Assembly (NCBI GenBank): GCA_022565805.1
Contig: JAIULZ010000033.1
Span: forward strand, 1-33,126
Source: Balneolales bacterium
GTDB lineage: Bacteria > Bacteroidota > Rhodothermia > Balneolales > Cyclonatronaceae
Length of the DNA: 33,126 nt
Direction of reading: 5' to 3'
The notes below the pieces were generated by a model, which saw nothing but the letters and a program-made list of their open reading frames with translations, made no database searches and had not been told where the DNA came from. Both the position numbers and the translations under genes were made by a program. Positions within the stretch are counted from its first letter, which is position 1; the number at the start of each line of letters is the position of its first letter. Positions 17,681-27,353 of this stretch are shown in pieces.

Positions 17681-20602
17681 TTAGAAGCTGTAATTTAGCC
17701 CTACCGCGATTTCACGCCCCCGGAGAGACATTTGGGTGGGATAGAACTCCTGATTAAAGCGATAGTTAACGGAGCGGTTATTGAACAGATTCGAACCGTC
17801 GGCCCATATTCTGAAGTTTGGCGAAATTCTGTAGCGAAGGGTGAGGGAGACATCACTTGCTCCGTCGGTGAATAAATCCGGATAAACTCTTTCATTCAGC
17901 TGAATGGTCGGCACCCAGTCCCGCTCGTTGGCATAGGAAGAAACATAGGGGTCGCTCCACTGATAGGTAAGCTGCCCCGAAAAACGCCCCTGCGTGTAGT
18001 CCAAGCCCGCATTAATTACGTGCGGCCGCTGATCCTGAAGCCGTACGAGCACGGTTTCGCCGCTGTCATCAAGCCGGTCTATATCGGCTTCTGAAAAAGT
18101 GTAGGTGTAGTTGAAGTAGACTCCGAGATTCTGGAAATACCAGGGCAAGAATACCAGATTTTGCTGCCAGCTGAGCTCAAGTCCGTACACATCGGCATCA
18201 TCGCCATTTAAAAAAGTGGTGCGATGCCAGCCTACGAAGCGGTCGGGTGTGTCTCCACGCGGCAAATCTTCAAACTCATTGAAACCGCCCTCGCCAATCC
18301 GGCTTCTTCGCGAAAACACAAAGTTATCCAGCTTTTTGTAAAAGACTCCAACGCTGATCTGACCCACGCTGCGGAAGTAATGCTCAATCATGAGATCCAG
18401 ATTATCCGATACCATAGGCTTTAGATCCGGATTTCCGTAGCGGATTTCGCGGGAATTGTAGTTGAACTCCCGGTAGGGCGAAAGCTGATTAAACGTTGGC
18501 CGGCCGATTGAGCGGGAATACGCAAGCCTCAGATTTGTAAAGTCTGTAAAGCGGTAAATGAACTGCAGATTAGGAAAAATGTTGGTGTAAGAGTTGGTAG
18601 CGTTGATGGCTCTTGAGCCTAAAAAACTACCTCCATCAGAAAACAGGGATTCTCTTGCCTCGTAAGATGAAATAGTATGCTCGGCGCGGGCACCGCCCAG
18701 AACAGTAAAGCGACCAAAGTTGAGCTGTGTCATGGCGTAATACGCCAGCACGTTTTCGTTACTGCTGTAAAATGTACTTTCCGACTCACCAAAACGGTTT
18801 ACATTTTTGATGAGCTGCGGAAACCGGTTTTGATAAGAATCTATAAATCGGTCTGAATCGATCAGATAGCGAATTTCGTAGGCAATTCCTTCACGGTCGA
18901 ACACATTCCAGCTTCCGTTGGGCAGCTGCGCAAAACTGCCCGGACCCTCGCGGCTGTCCCAGGCCATATCAAGATATTGCTCGTACCCCTCCTGAAAAGC
19001 AAGCATCGCGCTGCCACCAAACTTGATTTTACCATAGCTAATTGGCATTTCAAGATCTATACTTCCTGTAATTTCGTTATCGATATGGCGCCCGATGGTA
19101 TGGTTCAGGAAAGAGGTTCGGGCAATTTGCTCATTATTAGGATAGGCCGTTCTTGGACTGTGAGAGGCAATTTGCAGCGCGGGTCTCCAGCGATCTTCTA
19201 TATCTACCAGAAAGTCGATGCCGGGTCTGCCGTTTTCCCAGCGCATGGCGTAGGTATCCGAATTACTGCGCCCGTAGCCCCAACCCAGCTTGTATTCCAG
19301 GTCGAAGCCATCCAGAAGATGTCGACCACCGGCCTGTAGCGTGTACTGATTGATGTCGCGATCCCGAAACTGATTTCGATGCCCTATTGATCCTCCTCCC
19401 TCGCTTTGCGTTGGTCCGGTTTGAAACGGCGTGAGGTAATCATCGGAGGCAATATCTATGGCAATGCTGTGCGATTCATCTCTGCGCTGTGTGAGATTGA
19501 ACATTCCCTGCACGTGGTAGGTAGATCGAGGCGTGGGCTGAAACGTGAGCTGACCGCCCATTCCGTAGCGATCTCGCGTGCCGAAACTGTAGGTAGACTG
19601 CAAATCATCCAGCAAATCCACTATCCCAAACTCGGGCCCAAGGTTACGGGTTCGCCATCCAAACGAAACGGACTCTTCCGAAGTAGGCTCCCTCTGATAG
19701 CTGGCGTTTAGCCCGAATGAATACGTATCGGACGGGGAATCTCCGTAGCTCAGTGAAAGCCGGTATCCGGGTCCCGCTTCATCCAGATAGCGCGGGTAAA
19801 ATCCGCTGCCGGTTCGCACATTAAGAGATCTTTCGCCACCGATTGGCCTTCTCGTGCTTATATTTATGACTCCGCTAAGGGCGTCGGCAGACATATCCGG
19901 GGTAATTACTTTTACAACATCCAGCTCCTGCACCATATCTGCCGAAATAGTGCTTAAGTCCACGCTGCGGTCGGCTCCGGTCGAGCCCATTCGCTGCCCG
20001 TCTACGGTTACGCGGCTCATTCCCTGCCCTACGCCACGAATATTAGCTTCGCCGCCGTGTCCCATGCCGGGAATTCGCTGCAACGCGCCGCTAACGGTTT
20101 GATCGGCAAAACGATCTATTTGTTCCGCCGAAATAATGGTGCGAATATTAGCCGATTGTCGCTGTCGTGTAAGCGCGCGCGACTGTCCCCTTTGGTAGCC
20201 AATAAGCACTACATCGTCTGATTCCAGTACAGAAACCGCAAGTGCAATATTTTTTTCGAGATTAGAACCGGCTGTTACGCTTACCTCAATAAGAGTGGTT
20301 TCGTAGCCAATATAGCGCACTTCCAGCGTGTAATCTCCGGCCGGAATTCGGCGAAAAAGAAATCTACCGTCTATATCTGTTGTAATTCCACGGCTCAACT
20401 CTTTTAGAACCAGCGTTGCGCCGGGTAAGGTTTCACCGGTTTGCTCATCGGTAACTTCACCCGAAATAGTACCGGTTTCTGCCATTGCTACCGATGCCGT
20501 TATGGCGCAAAATAGCAGAAGCGCAGAGAAAGCACGCAAAAAATGAGCGGCGTATTTTTGGAGATCGTTTTTAAAATTCATGGTTCTGAGTTGAGTGTTC
20601 AT
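17681..20602 (-). CDS. TonB-dependent receptor B of the trio, full plug and CarboxypepD_reg-like domain
   Basis: It has 973 residues. After the signal peptide (about 20-41, ending SVAMA) comes a carboxypeptidase-regulatory-like domain (about 42-125; GTISGEVTDEQTGETLPGAT, GRFLFRRIPAGDYTLEVRYIGY), then DDVVLIGYQ, then a complete plug (about 155-255; VSGALQRIPGMG, ANIRGVGQGMSRVTVDGQRM, DALSGVINISTRRP), then the barrel ending REIAVGLNYSF. This is the layout of the TIGR01782-type receptors known for varied organic substrates. The first ATG (20602) lies 4 nt after the stop of receptor A; an internal ATG at 20581 would trim seven residues and leave the signal peptide intact. It is the only one of the three with all parts of a working importer. 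Confidence 0.93.
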   Translation of the reverse strand: MNTQLRTMNFKNDLQKYAAHFLRAFSALLLFCAITASVAMAETGTISGEVTDEQTGETLPGATLVLKELSRGITTDIDGRFLFRRIPAGDYTLEVRYIGYETTLIEVSVTAGSNLEKNIALAVSVLESDDVVLIGYQRGQSRALTRQRQSANIRTIISAEQIDRFADQTVSGALQRIPGMGHGGEANIRGVGQGMSRVTVDGQRMGSTGADRSVDLSTISADMVQELDVVKVITPDMSADALSGVINISTRRPIGGERSLNVRTGSGFYPRYLDEAGPGYRLSLSYGDSPSDTYSFGLNASYQREPTSEESVSFGWRTRNLGPEFGIVDLLDDLQSTYSFGTRDRYGMGGQLTFQPTPRSTYHVQGMFNLTQRRDESHSIAIDIASDDYLTPFQTGPTQSEGGGSIGHRNQFRDRDINQYTLQAGGRHLLDGFDLEYKLGWGYGRSNSDTYAMRWENGRPGIDFLVDIEDRWRPALQIASHSPRTAYPNNEQIARTSFLNHTIGRHIDNEITGSIDLEMPISYGKIKFGGSAMLAFQEGYEQYLDMAWDSREGPGSFAQLPNGSWNVFDREGIAYEIRYLIDSDRFIDSYQNRFPQLIKNVNRFGESESTFYSSNENVLAYYAMTQLNFGRFTVLGGARAEHTISSYEARESLFSDGGSFLGSRAINATNSYTNIFPNLQFIYRFTDFTNLRLAYSRSIGRPTFNQLSPYREFNYNSREIRYGNPDLKPMVSDNLDLMIEHYFRSVGQISVGVFYKKLDNFVFSRRSRIGEGGFNEFEDLPRGDTPDRFVGWHRTTFLNGDDADVYGLELSWQQNLVFLPWYFQNLGVYFNYTYTFSEADIDRLDDSGETVLVRLQDQRPHVINAGLDYTQGRFSGQLTYQWSDPYVSSYANERDWVPTIQLNERVYPDLFTDGASDVSLTLRYRISPNFRIWADGSNLFNNRSVNYRFNQEFYPTQMSLRGREIAVGLNYSF

Positions 20603-20606
20603 ACCA

Positions 20607-23138
20607 TCAAAAAGTAAGCTGGAAACCCGCCATCACCACCGTTTGCTGTAGCTGCTGCTGCTGCCAGGCATAATCGCGGGGCGAAACGCTGTATTCGGTG
20701 ATGTCGGCCTGAATCAGGTTGGAAGCGTCTGCCCAAATTCGCAGTGAGGCGCTAATCGTAACAGAAGCCGATAAAGAAAGGCTGGTTTGACCCGTTGATT
20801 TTATCGGAGCCGGTTCGGAAGCTTCCAGCCGGTTGAGGCTGCTTTCGGGACTGAAATAACCAAGCGTATAGGATGATGTATGGCTGAGTCGGGTCGCAAA
20901 CTGAAGCCTTGAACTATTGTAAAAAAGGGCCCCGCTTATTACTTCATCAGGTACGCCGGGAAGATCTCCTTTCGGGCTCCCGAGGGTGTGTCTGTGCCGG
21001 CTGTACATTCGGGTGTAATGGGCAGAAAATCCCGTATGGCTTAAAATTCCGGGCAAAAAATGAAGCTGCTGCTCCCAGCCGCCTTCAAGGCCATAGACCG
21101 ATGAGTCATCCGGATTTGTGCCAACCGTGAAAACTTCAAGAGGCTCGGCATCTGGTACTTGCTGCTCTAAGCGAACGTCTATGGGCAGATTTTGCAGAAG
21201 CGTATAAAATCCACCGAGGTAAATATCTCCGCCCGGTAGTCCGCTCCATCCTAAACGGGCATCGCCTGTGTAGGTTTGAATCGGGCTCAGGCTTGCATCA
21301 CCCTGAAAAATCTGACGACTTTCTTCATTTACCAGTCTGTACGGACTCAAAAGCCGGTAATTTTGCCTGTTTACCGCACTGCTAAGGCTGGCCGAAAATT
21401 GCAACGCATCCAAAATCTGTATGTCTGCATTCACAAAAGGCAAAACATGAATGTGTGATGATGCAGCGGTAGTATCGATAGTTCCGGTATGATTTCCAAT
21501 TTCGTTGAATCCAACCTGATTCCCGGTATAAGAGCCATCGGTGTATTCGAGTCGCACGCCTCCGCGTAAAGTTGCCGGACCAATGTTGCTTTGAGCCAAA
21601 ACATATGAAGCGTAAACCTGCTCCATCAGCTCATAATTTCTGAAATCCGATCTTCTGGTTTGATCCCGCAGCTCCTGCCTGAAAAGCGAGTAGTTATTTC
21701 TGAAAAAGCGCCGGGCATCATCTGGCTCAACCAGAAACGGGAACTGATAGGCTGTGTCCCCGAAGGGCGAAAGTTCTGTACCGTTTACGCGACGAAAATT
21801 TGCGGCCGTAGTTGGCGCGAGAAGGCGCAGACTGGCATCTTTGAAACTTCCTTTTTTACTGATATTAGTGAAAAGAAATCCTGCCCCAAGCCTGCTGTTC
21901 TCATTGATATTGTGATCAAAATCGAGCCCGAAGTTAATCAAGTGCTCATTTTGCACAGTTGTAACTTCCCGCATCTCCTGTATCAGCATATCCTGCATGC
22001 GAAGCGAGCGGTTCGTCACTTCCATATTTACAAAACCGGGTTTGCTCTCATTTATATTAAAATTGAGAGAGCCCGTGCCAAATGGTATGTTCAGGTCACT
22101 TGATGTAAAGCCGCCAAAAGACCATCCTCCGGAAAGTTTTAGCTCGGAAGCGCCAAGAAGGTAGGTTCCGCTGCCCGACAAGGCTGTTTGTGTGATGATA
22201 TTTTCAGCAGAGCCAACGCGATACTGTAGCTGACCCCGATTTCCCATGGCGCCCGTTTCCTGAGGATTTATCCAGTCGGCATTGGTATTATAAAAGTTTG
22301 AGTGGGCCGATATTCCGGTGTTTTGACGGTTCACAAACCCGTTTATAGCGTACGAAATATCTTCTTGTGGCTGTATCCGCACGTTCAGAAATGCGCCACG
22401 ATTCATCTCTTCGTTGAAGTAGGCCGATGGCGTGATGGTATCAATAACGTCTACCGCTCCGTTTCCGAAATCGGTATTTGCAAAAGTAGTTTGAAGCGCA
22501 CTGCCGCCAAATGAAAAGCCCTGCTGATAAATACCGGCCGCAAATCGAACATGATCTCCATATGAATCAGAATAAATAAGGCTGAAGCGGTTATCCGGAG
22601 TATGGAATTCCCGGTTTTGCGTTTGCAATCCGCCACCGGCTGAAAACAGCAGGCTGCGATGCTCGCTTAGGTAGCCGTCGGTGGAAAGCGTTGCCAAAAC
22701 CGGCGAACCGGATGCCGTTTCAGGCTGATTTATATTCGCAAATGAAAATGAGGAAAACAGCATGGTGGGCATTTGACCAAAATTCACCTTTCTGTTTTCG
22801 AATCCGGTGGATGCCAATCGCTGACCATCTACAGAAACGCCCGAAGTGATGCCGTTAAACGCACCCAATCCACGATAAGCAAGCGTTCCGTCTGGAAATG
22901 AATGAACTGAACCAAAAGCAGATAGCTGCTGATTTACAAATCTGGCCGAAGCAGGAACGCCTTCGGCAGACACCGTGTAAGCAGTCTGCGATGCACTAAG
23001 CGAATCTGCGGGTGACGGTATTTCCGTTTCGGTTAATTCAATCCCGGAGCTGTTTATTTGACCCAATGCATCACAACTCCCCGTGAAAGAAAGCAGAAAC
23101 AGACAGCAGATTAGAAATACGTGATGTGCGGTTTTCAT
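20607..23138 (-). CDS. TonB-dependent receptor A of the trio, simplified N-terminus, first gene of operon
   Basis: It has 843 residues with a signal peptide (about 1-26). No carboxypeptidase-regulatory-like domain is present. The plug is reduced: LAYRGLGAFNGITSGVSVDG and QRLASTGFENRKVNFGQM align with receptor B's plug. The barrel shares with receptors B and C the blocks NRQNYRLLSPYRLV, DIYLGGFYTLLQNL, YGLEGGWEQQL and RIWADASNLIQ, and it ends VVMAGFQLTF. It is the first gene of the six-gene run; its promoter must lie between 23138 and the terminator near 23204. Whether it imports anything without a clear TonB-contact segment is uncertain. Confidence 0.9.
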   Translation of the reverse strand: MKTAHHVFLICCLFLLSFTGSCDALGQINSSGIELTETEIPSPADSLSASQTAYTVSAEGVPASARFVNQQLSAFGSVHSFPDGTLAYRGLGAFNGITSGVSVDGQRLASTGFENRKVNFGQMPTMLFSSFSFANINQPETASGSPVLATLSTDGYLSEHRSLLFSAGGGLQTQNREFHTPDNRFSLIYSDSYGDHVRFAAGIYQQGFSFGGSALQTTFANTDFGNGAVDVIDTITPSAYFNEEMNRGAFLNVRIQPQEDISYAINGFVNRQNTGISAHSNFYNTNADWINPQETGAMGNRGQLQYRVGSAENIITQTALSGSGTYLLGASELKLSGGWSFGGFTSSDLNIPFGTGSLNFNINESKPGFVNMEVTNRSLRMQDMLIQEMREVTTVQNEHLINFGLDFDHNINENSRLGAGFLFTNISKKGSFKDASLRLLAPTTAANFRRVNGTELSPFGDTAYQFPFLVEPDDARRFFRNNYSLFRQELRDQTRRSDFRNYELMEQVYASYVLAQSNIGPATLRGGVRLEYTDGSYTGNQVGFNEIGNHTGTIDTTAASSHIHVLPFVNADIQILDALQFSASLSSAVNRQNYRLLSPYRLVNEESRQIFQGDASLSPIQTYTGDARLGWSGLPGGDIYLGGFYTLLQNLPIDVRLEQQVPDAEPLEVFTVGTNPDDSSVYGLEGGWEQQLHFLPGILSHTGFSAHYTRMYSRHRHTLGSPKGDLPGVPDEVISGALFYNSSRLQFATRLSHTSSYTLGYFSPESSLNRLEASEPAPIKSTGQTSLSLSASVTISASLRIWADASNLIQADITEYSVSPRDYAWQQQQLQQTVVMAGFQLTF

Positions 23139-23203
23139 TAAACGCGTTTATTCGTGTTTTCAAAAATTTGTGACCGCTGATTCGATCCCGATTTATCCAA
23201 AAT

Positions 23204-23244
23204 CAAAAAAAAACAACTATCCGCAGGACATCGCCTGCGGATAG
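23204..23244 (-). terminator. Rho-independent terminator of the LRR gene
   Basis: A perfect 11-bp stem, CTATCCGCAGG (23217-23227) with CCTGCGGATAG (23234-23244), closes a 6-nt loop. On the minus strand it is followed by TTG and a run of nine T residues. It lies about 35 nt after the LRR stop codon and separates that gene from the receptor operon. Confidence 0.93.
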
Positions 23245-23278
23245 ATGAGATCTGGAATGTTACTCAGGATGAATAGGC

Positions 23279-25606
23279 CTATTTGATGAGAGTCATACTT
23301 CTGCTCATGGTCCGGTCGCCGGCCTGCAGGCGATAGACATACTGGCCACTTGCAAGTCTGCTTGCGTCGAACTGTACGGTATATTGACCCGCCGACTGAC
23401 GCTCGTTTACAAGAGTTGCCACTCTTTGACCAAGCATATTGTAAACCGTAAGCACCACTTCCATATCATCCGGCACCTGATACTGAATATTGGTGGTCGG
23501 GTTAAATGGATTTGGATAATTGTGGTTCAGACGAAACGCGTACGGATTACCGTCAGTTGGATCGTCGACAATCGAGGTAGTACAAAATTCCATCGTAGAC
23601 GGATCTGTTACGCTCGCGAAAGGCATTTGTCTGTTTGTAAGCGCGCTACGTCCGCCGTTTTCAAGTACCGATTCGAGGAAAGTATCGAAACCGGAAGGCA
23701 TACAAAGATCGGTGCCATCGAAATGAAACACACGCATCCGGTAGAAATTCATCATATTTGGCGGAATCTCGCCCGTTAAACCGGGATTACCCGAAACATC
23801 GAATGCTCCAAGCAGATAGGCTCCTTCGTTCGGTGAACCAATATTTGCAAACATGGCGATATCGCCGGTGAGGTTGTTATTCGCTAAATTCAGAGAGTCG
23901 AGCGTGAGAAAGCTACCCATATTCATTGGAATCGAACCGCTCAGATCATTATCAGCCAGCGATAAATATGGATGCCAGTCTCTTGTACCGTCGGTTCTTT
24001 GAAAAGGCATATCACCCAGCCACGAAGGAATCTCGCCACTTAAACCCAGTCCAGCAAGACCCAGCTTTTGCATTCTTGGATGATTTTGCAGCTCGGAAGG
24101 TATACTTGAACCCACATTCACATTCGTGTAAGAAAGATCAAGCGCCTGCAGATCCAGATTCCAAACCCATGACGGAAGGTCGCCGCCAAGATCCGGATTA
24201 TCCTGAAGCCTGATGTGCGAAAGGCTTTCCAGATTAGAGAGCGACGATGGTATTGAGCCGGTTACACCACTTCCACCCAGATATAGCTTTGAAAGGCCGG
24301 TGAGATTCTGACCAATCCAGTCTGGAATATTTCCGATTTCCATGTTATTGTACTCTAATGCCAGATAATCGAGTCCGGAAATAGATTGTATTTGCGGAGG
24401 AAGCCCGCCCGTAAACTGATTATGACGAAGCTTAAGCAGCGTTAAAGAAGTAAGGTTCTGGAAAATACCGCCCGGCAGATCGCCGCCAATATCGGTATGC
24501 GAAATCCAAAGGCGTTCCAAATCCATATCGCCCAGCCAGAAAGGAAGCTCGCCGGTAAAGTTACCACCCCAAATTCTGAAACGAACCAGAGCAGGCAGAA
24601 AAGACATATTCGGGAAATCCGCCATATCCATACCCATGCCAGTACCGCCAAGCTTGAGTTCTTCAACATTTGTAAGCTCAATTAGCCATGATGGCACTTC
24701 ACCCTGAATATTGGTTTCTTGTAGCGCCAAGCGCTCAATACCGTCTGCACCGCCCATATTTTGCACCCAAGCCGGAAACGGACCCGGATCAAAATTAGAG
24801 AACTGAATTTCAAGCACTTCCAGATTTGGCAACTGCGAAAAATCCGGCATTGGACCGTGAATATTAATCAGACCATCGGCTCCGAAACGATCCAGGTCTT
24901 CCAGTTGCAGGATTTCATTTGGGATAGAACCCGTTAAACGGATGTTTTCATCCAGCGTGATTCTGCCAAGTCTGGTATTGTTGGCAATTGCGGGAGTCAT
25001 AACAGGGCCTTCCAGCTCGTTTTGCTCCAGCTCGAGTCTTTCAAGGCTTGTTGCATTTCCGATAGCATCCCACGGAATTTCGCCGGTAAGAAAGCTTCCT
25101 CTCAAACGCAGACGAATAAGGAATTCAAGGTCAAAAATCTCTGGTGGAATTTCGCCACAAACAAACTGACGACCCATTTCGAGTCTCTCCATATACTCGA
25201 GATCGGAAAGTTCAGGCGGCAGGAAGCCACACTGTGTCATATTGTTGTCATTCGGGAAAATTTCCATCCGAGTAACTCTGAATTCAGTGTCACCATTTGG
25301 CAGCTCGATTTCATCAATACGATCGACACCGTACCAGAATGCAACCTGATCTACCAGCCAGCCGGTATTGATCAGCCAGGTGTCTCCCTTCATAGATTCG
25401 TAAAATGCAACCAGTGCAAGGGAGTCAACTACAGCAACGGTTTGGGCACCGTTTTGGATGGAGGTTATTTCCTCGCCATTTACGTCAAAAACCCGCGCCT
25501 GAGCATGGGATTCTGCGACAAATACACTGCTGCACAGCATAGTAACGAAACAGCAGACCACCAGTCGGGAAAGATATTTCCGGAAAGTGGTATAGTTTGA
25601 GTTCAT
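23279..25606 (-). CDS. Plant-type leucine-rich-repeat surface protein with T9SS sorting domain
   Basis: The 775-residue product begins with a signal peptide (about 1-35, ending ESHAQ). A region matching the LRR N-terminal cap follows ([19 protein letters not shown], about 60-78), as in proteins that ask whether 'GDTW' precedes the repeats. About 18-20 repeats of the plant-specific form LxxLxLxxNxLTGxIPxxL fill 110-650 (for example [15 protein letters not shown] and LTGEIPPNM). A type A T9SS domain closes the protein (about 692-775; [26 protein letters not shown]). Such repeats normally bind proteins or glycans, so adhesion or cell-cell recognition is plausible. It is a one-gene unit with its own terminator and a structured leader at 25622-25690. 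Confidence 0.92.
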   Translation of the reverse strand: MNSNYTTFRKYLSRLVVCCFVTMLCSSVFVAESHAQARVFDVNGEEITSIQNGAQTVAVVDSLALVAFYESMKGDTWLINTGWLVDQVAFWYGVDRIDEIELPNGDTEFRVTRMEIFPNDNNMTQCGFLPPELSDLEYMERLEMGRQFVCGEIPPEIFDLEFLIRLRLRGSFLTGEIPWDAIGNATSLERLELEQNELEGPVMTPAIANNTRLGRITLDENIRLTGSIPNEILQLEDLDRFGADGLINIHGPMPDFSQLPNLEVLEIQFSNFDPGPFPAWVQNMGGADGIERLALQETNIQGEVPSWLIELTNVEELKLGGTGMGMDMADFPNMSFLPALVRFRIWGGNFTGELPFWLGDMDLERLWISHTDIGGDLPGGIFQNLTSLTLLKLRHNQFTGGLPPQIQSISGLDYLALEYNNMEIGNIPDWIGQNLTGLSKLYLGGSGVTGSIPSSLSNLESLSHIRLQDNPDLGGDLPSWVWNLDLQALDLSYTNVNVGSSIPSELQNHPRMQKLGLAGLGLSGEIPSWLGDMPFQRTDGTRDWHPYLSLADNDLSGSIPMNMGSFLTLDSLNLANNNLTGDIAMFANIGSPNEGAYLLGAFDVSGNPGLTGEIPPNMMNFYRMRVFHFDGTDLCMPSGFDTFLESVLENGGRSALTNRQMPFASVTDPSTMEFCTTSIVDDPTDGNPYAFRLNHNYPNPFNPTTNIQYQVPDDMEVVLTVYNMLGQRVATLVNERQSAGQYTVQFDASRLASGQYVYRLQAGDRTMSRSMTLIK

Positions 25607-25621
25607 AATAAAGTAGCTTTT

Positions 25622-25690
25622 GGATTTTTAGTAGTCTTCAGTCTCTGCGGAAATCGCAGAACGATCTTCAGTCGTCTTAAACTAAAATCC
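25622..25690 (-). promoter_or_regulatory. Nested inverted and direct repeats in the LRR leader
   Basis: GGATTTTTAGT (25622-25632) is complementary to ACTAAAATCC (25681-25690) apart from one extra T. Between them lie a small hairpin, CTGCG (25645-25649) with CGCAG (25655-25659), and two direct copies of TCTTCAGTC (25635-25643 and 25665-25673). The block ends 16 nt before the LRR start codon, so it is likely transcribed as a leader, or it contains operator half-sites. The remainder of 25691-26003 is AT-rich and must contain the promoters for both divergent genes; a 74-codon frame there looks spurious. Confidence 0.5.
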
Positions 25691-26003
25691 AAATGTTACC
25701 TGACTGTTAAGTATTTACAGAGATTTAAGAATCGGGTGTGTGCTGTTGACTAAATCAAACCCAGGAATCGCGGTTTTTTCTTTTCTCTCATTTCGCTTAA
25801 ACAATAGGCTAATAAACATACTTATAGGTAAAATTGGCGGCTTTAAATACGGCGTATTATAGCCGTACATCATGCCGCCAAGAGGAATCACAAACTCTTG
25901 AATTAACAATAATTTTACATTGAGGTAACATAAGGCCAACCATCTATCCTTAAAATCCTCCCATCATAAAAATATATCACCGACATCATCACACTTTGAA
26001 CAA

Positions 26004-27341
26004 ATGTCTAATTTTAATTGGGTTGGAATTTTATCAATACTTTTCACTTCATTTCTGATTTTTTCATGCTCACCCGAAAAGTCTGCTTACAAAAACCGGA
26101 TGTACTCACCAGGCGACAGACCAGATCGTATCATGCAAAATGTATCCGGGAGCCCATCTACTGAGCTGGCATTTGCGTGGAGGAGTAAGCCGGCCGCCAC
26201 AACTGCTTTCGCCGAAATTGCTGCGTTTTCAAACAGCTCCGACTTTCACGAAAGCATTCGAACCATACCTGCCCGTAGCTACACTGTTGGTTTCGATGAT
26301 TTCGAAGACCACTACTACAAAGTGAACATAAACAGTCTGGAGCCCGACACCCGCTATTTGGTTCGCGTTGGTAGTGAAGAGCATCGCTCGGAATGGTTCG
26401 AGACCCGGACTGCTCCGGCTCAGTTTGAGCCGTTCACATTTATTTATTTGGGGGATACCCAGAACGACATCATCCCGTATGCTCCGCGCGTCTACCGATC
26501 TGTAGCGCAGCATTTTCCAGAGGCAAGATTTGTGATGCATGCCGGCGACCTGGTGCTCAGCAGCGGTAATGACGATACGTGGGGAGAATTTTATGAGTCC
26601 GGCTCATGGTTGTTCAGGCAAATTCCTCAGTTTCCATCTACGGGTAACAGCGATCACAACCGCTGGAAAACCGAACCGGTAGACACCCGGAAACTCTATG
26701 ATCAGTGGCATGTTACTTTTAATCTGCCTCAAAACAGCCCTCCCGGCCTGGAAAATGTCACCTATTATGTAGACTATCCTGGAATTCGCCTCATTAGTCT
26801 TTACAGTAACTTTGAGTCGATTAGCGACGACCGCGTAATTATGTTAAGCGACGAGGTTGAAGTAACCCCGGAACTGGTTGAACTGCAAACAGAGTGGCTT
26901 CGCGAAACGCTGGCCAGCAATACGCAGCCGTGGACGGCCGTAGTGTATCATCATCCTGTATATACAGCACGCGAAAATCGCGAAAACGAATGGTTGCGCG
27001 ATTCCTGGAAACCTCTTTTTGAAGAGTTCGGCGTTGATCTTGTGCTTCAGGGACACGATCACCTGTATGCCCGTGGTCACGGCCCCGACAGCCTGAGCAC
27101 CGGAAATGCCATTCCTGTATATACGATTTCGGTTGCCGGTCCCAAAATGCGCGACATAGACCAAAATCACACTTGGTTCGATGTTGCCCATCAAAATCTG
27201 CAAATGTATCAGGCGATACACCTAAGCAGCGATACCCTTCACTATCAGGCATTTCATGCCGGACGCGAAATTGCAGACGAGTTCATGATTATTCGCAACG
27301 GCGATGGTCAGAAATCCTTCACAGATCTTTACAATAACTAA
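26004..27341 (+). CDS. Purple-acid-phosphatase-like metallophosphoesterase lipoprotein 1
   Basis: It would remove phosphate from organic esters at the cell envelope. It has 445 residues with a lipoprotein signal ending IFSC (Cys22). A fibronectin-like PAP N-terminal domain (about 40-137; YYKVNINSLEPDTRYLVRVG) precedes the metallophosphoesterase domain, where YLGDTQND (Asp151), HAGDLVL (Asp182), GNSDH (Asn215, His218), VVYHHPVY (His316/317) and LQGHDHLYAR (His351, His353) supply the two-metal site. The GDxxY tyrosine, which gives true purple acid phosphatases their colour and binds iron, is replaced: here the block reads GDLVL. GNHE is replaced by GNSDH. It is the first gene of a plus-strand run, 12 nt ahead of the second phosphoesterase. 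Confidence 0.92.
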   Translation: MSNFNWVGILSILFTSFLIFSCSPEKSAYKNRMYSPGDRPDRIMQNVSGSPSTELAFAWRSKPAATTAFAEIAAFSNSSDFHESIRTIPARSYTVGFDDFEDHYYKVNINSLEPDTRYLVRVGSEEHRSEWFETRTAPAQFEPFTFIYLGDTQNDIIPYAPRVYRSVAQHFPEARFVMHAGDLVLSSGNDDTWGEFYESGSWLFRQIPQFPSTGNSDHNRWKTEPVDTRKLYDQWHVTFNLPQNSPPGLENVTYYVDYPGIRLISLYSNFESISDDRVIMLSDEVEVTPELVELQTEWLRETLASNTQPWTAVVYHHPVYTARENRENEWLRDSWKPLFEEFGVDLVLQGHDHLYARGHGPDSLSTGNAIPVYTISVAGPKMRDIDQNHTWFDVAHQNLQMYQAIHLSSDTLHYQAFHAGREIADEFMIIRNGDGQKSFTDLYNN

Positions 27342-27353
27342 GCCGGCTTACCA

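Noticed and set aside
25715-25939. 74-codon minus-strand frame in the divergent promoter region
   Set aside because: No ribosome site, no family resemblance, low-complexity AT-rich sequence.
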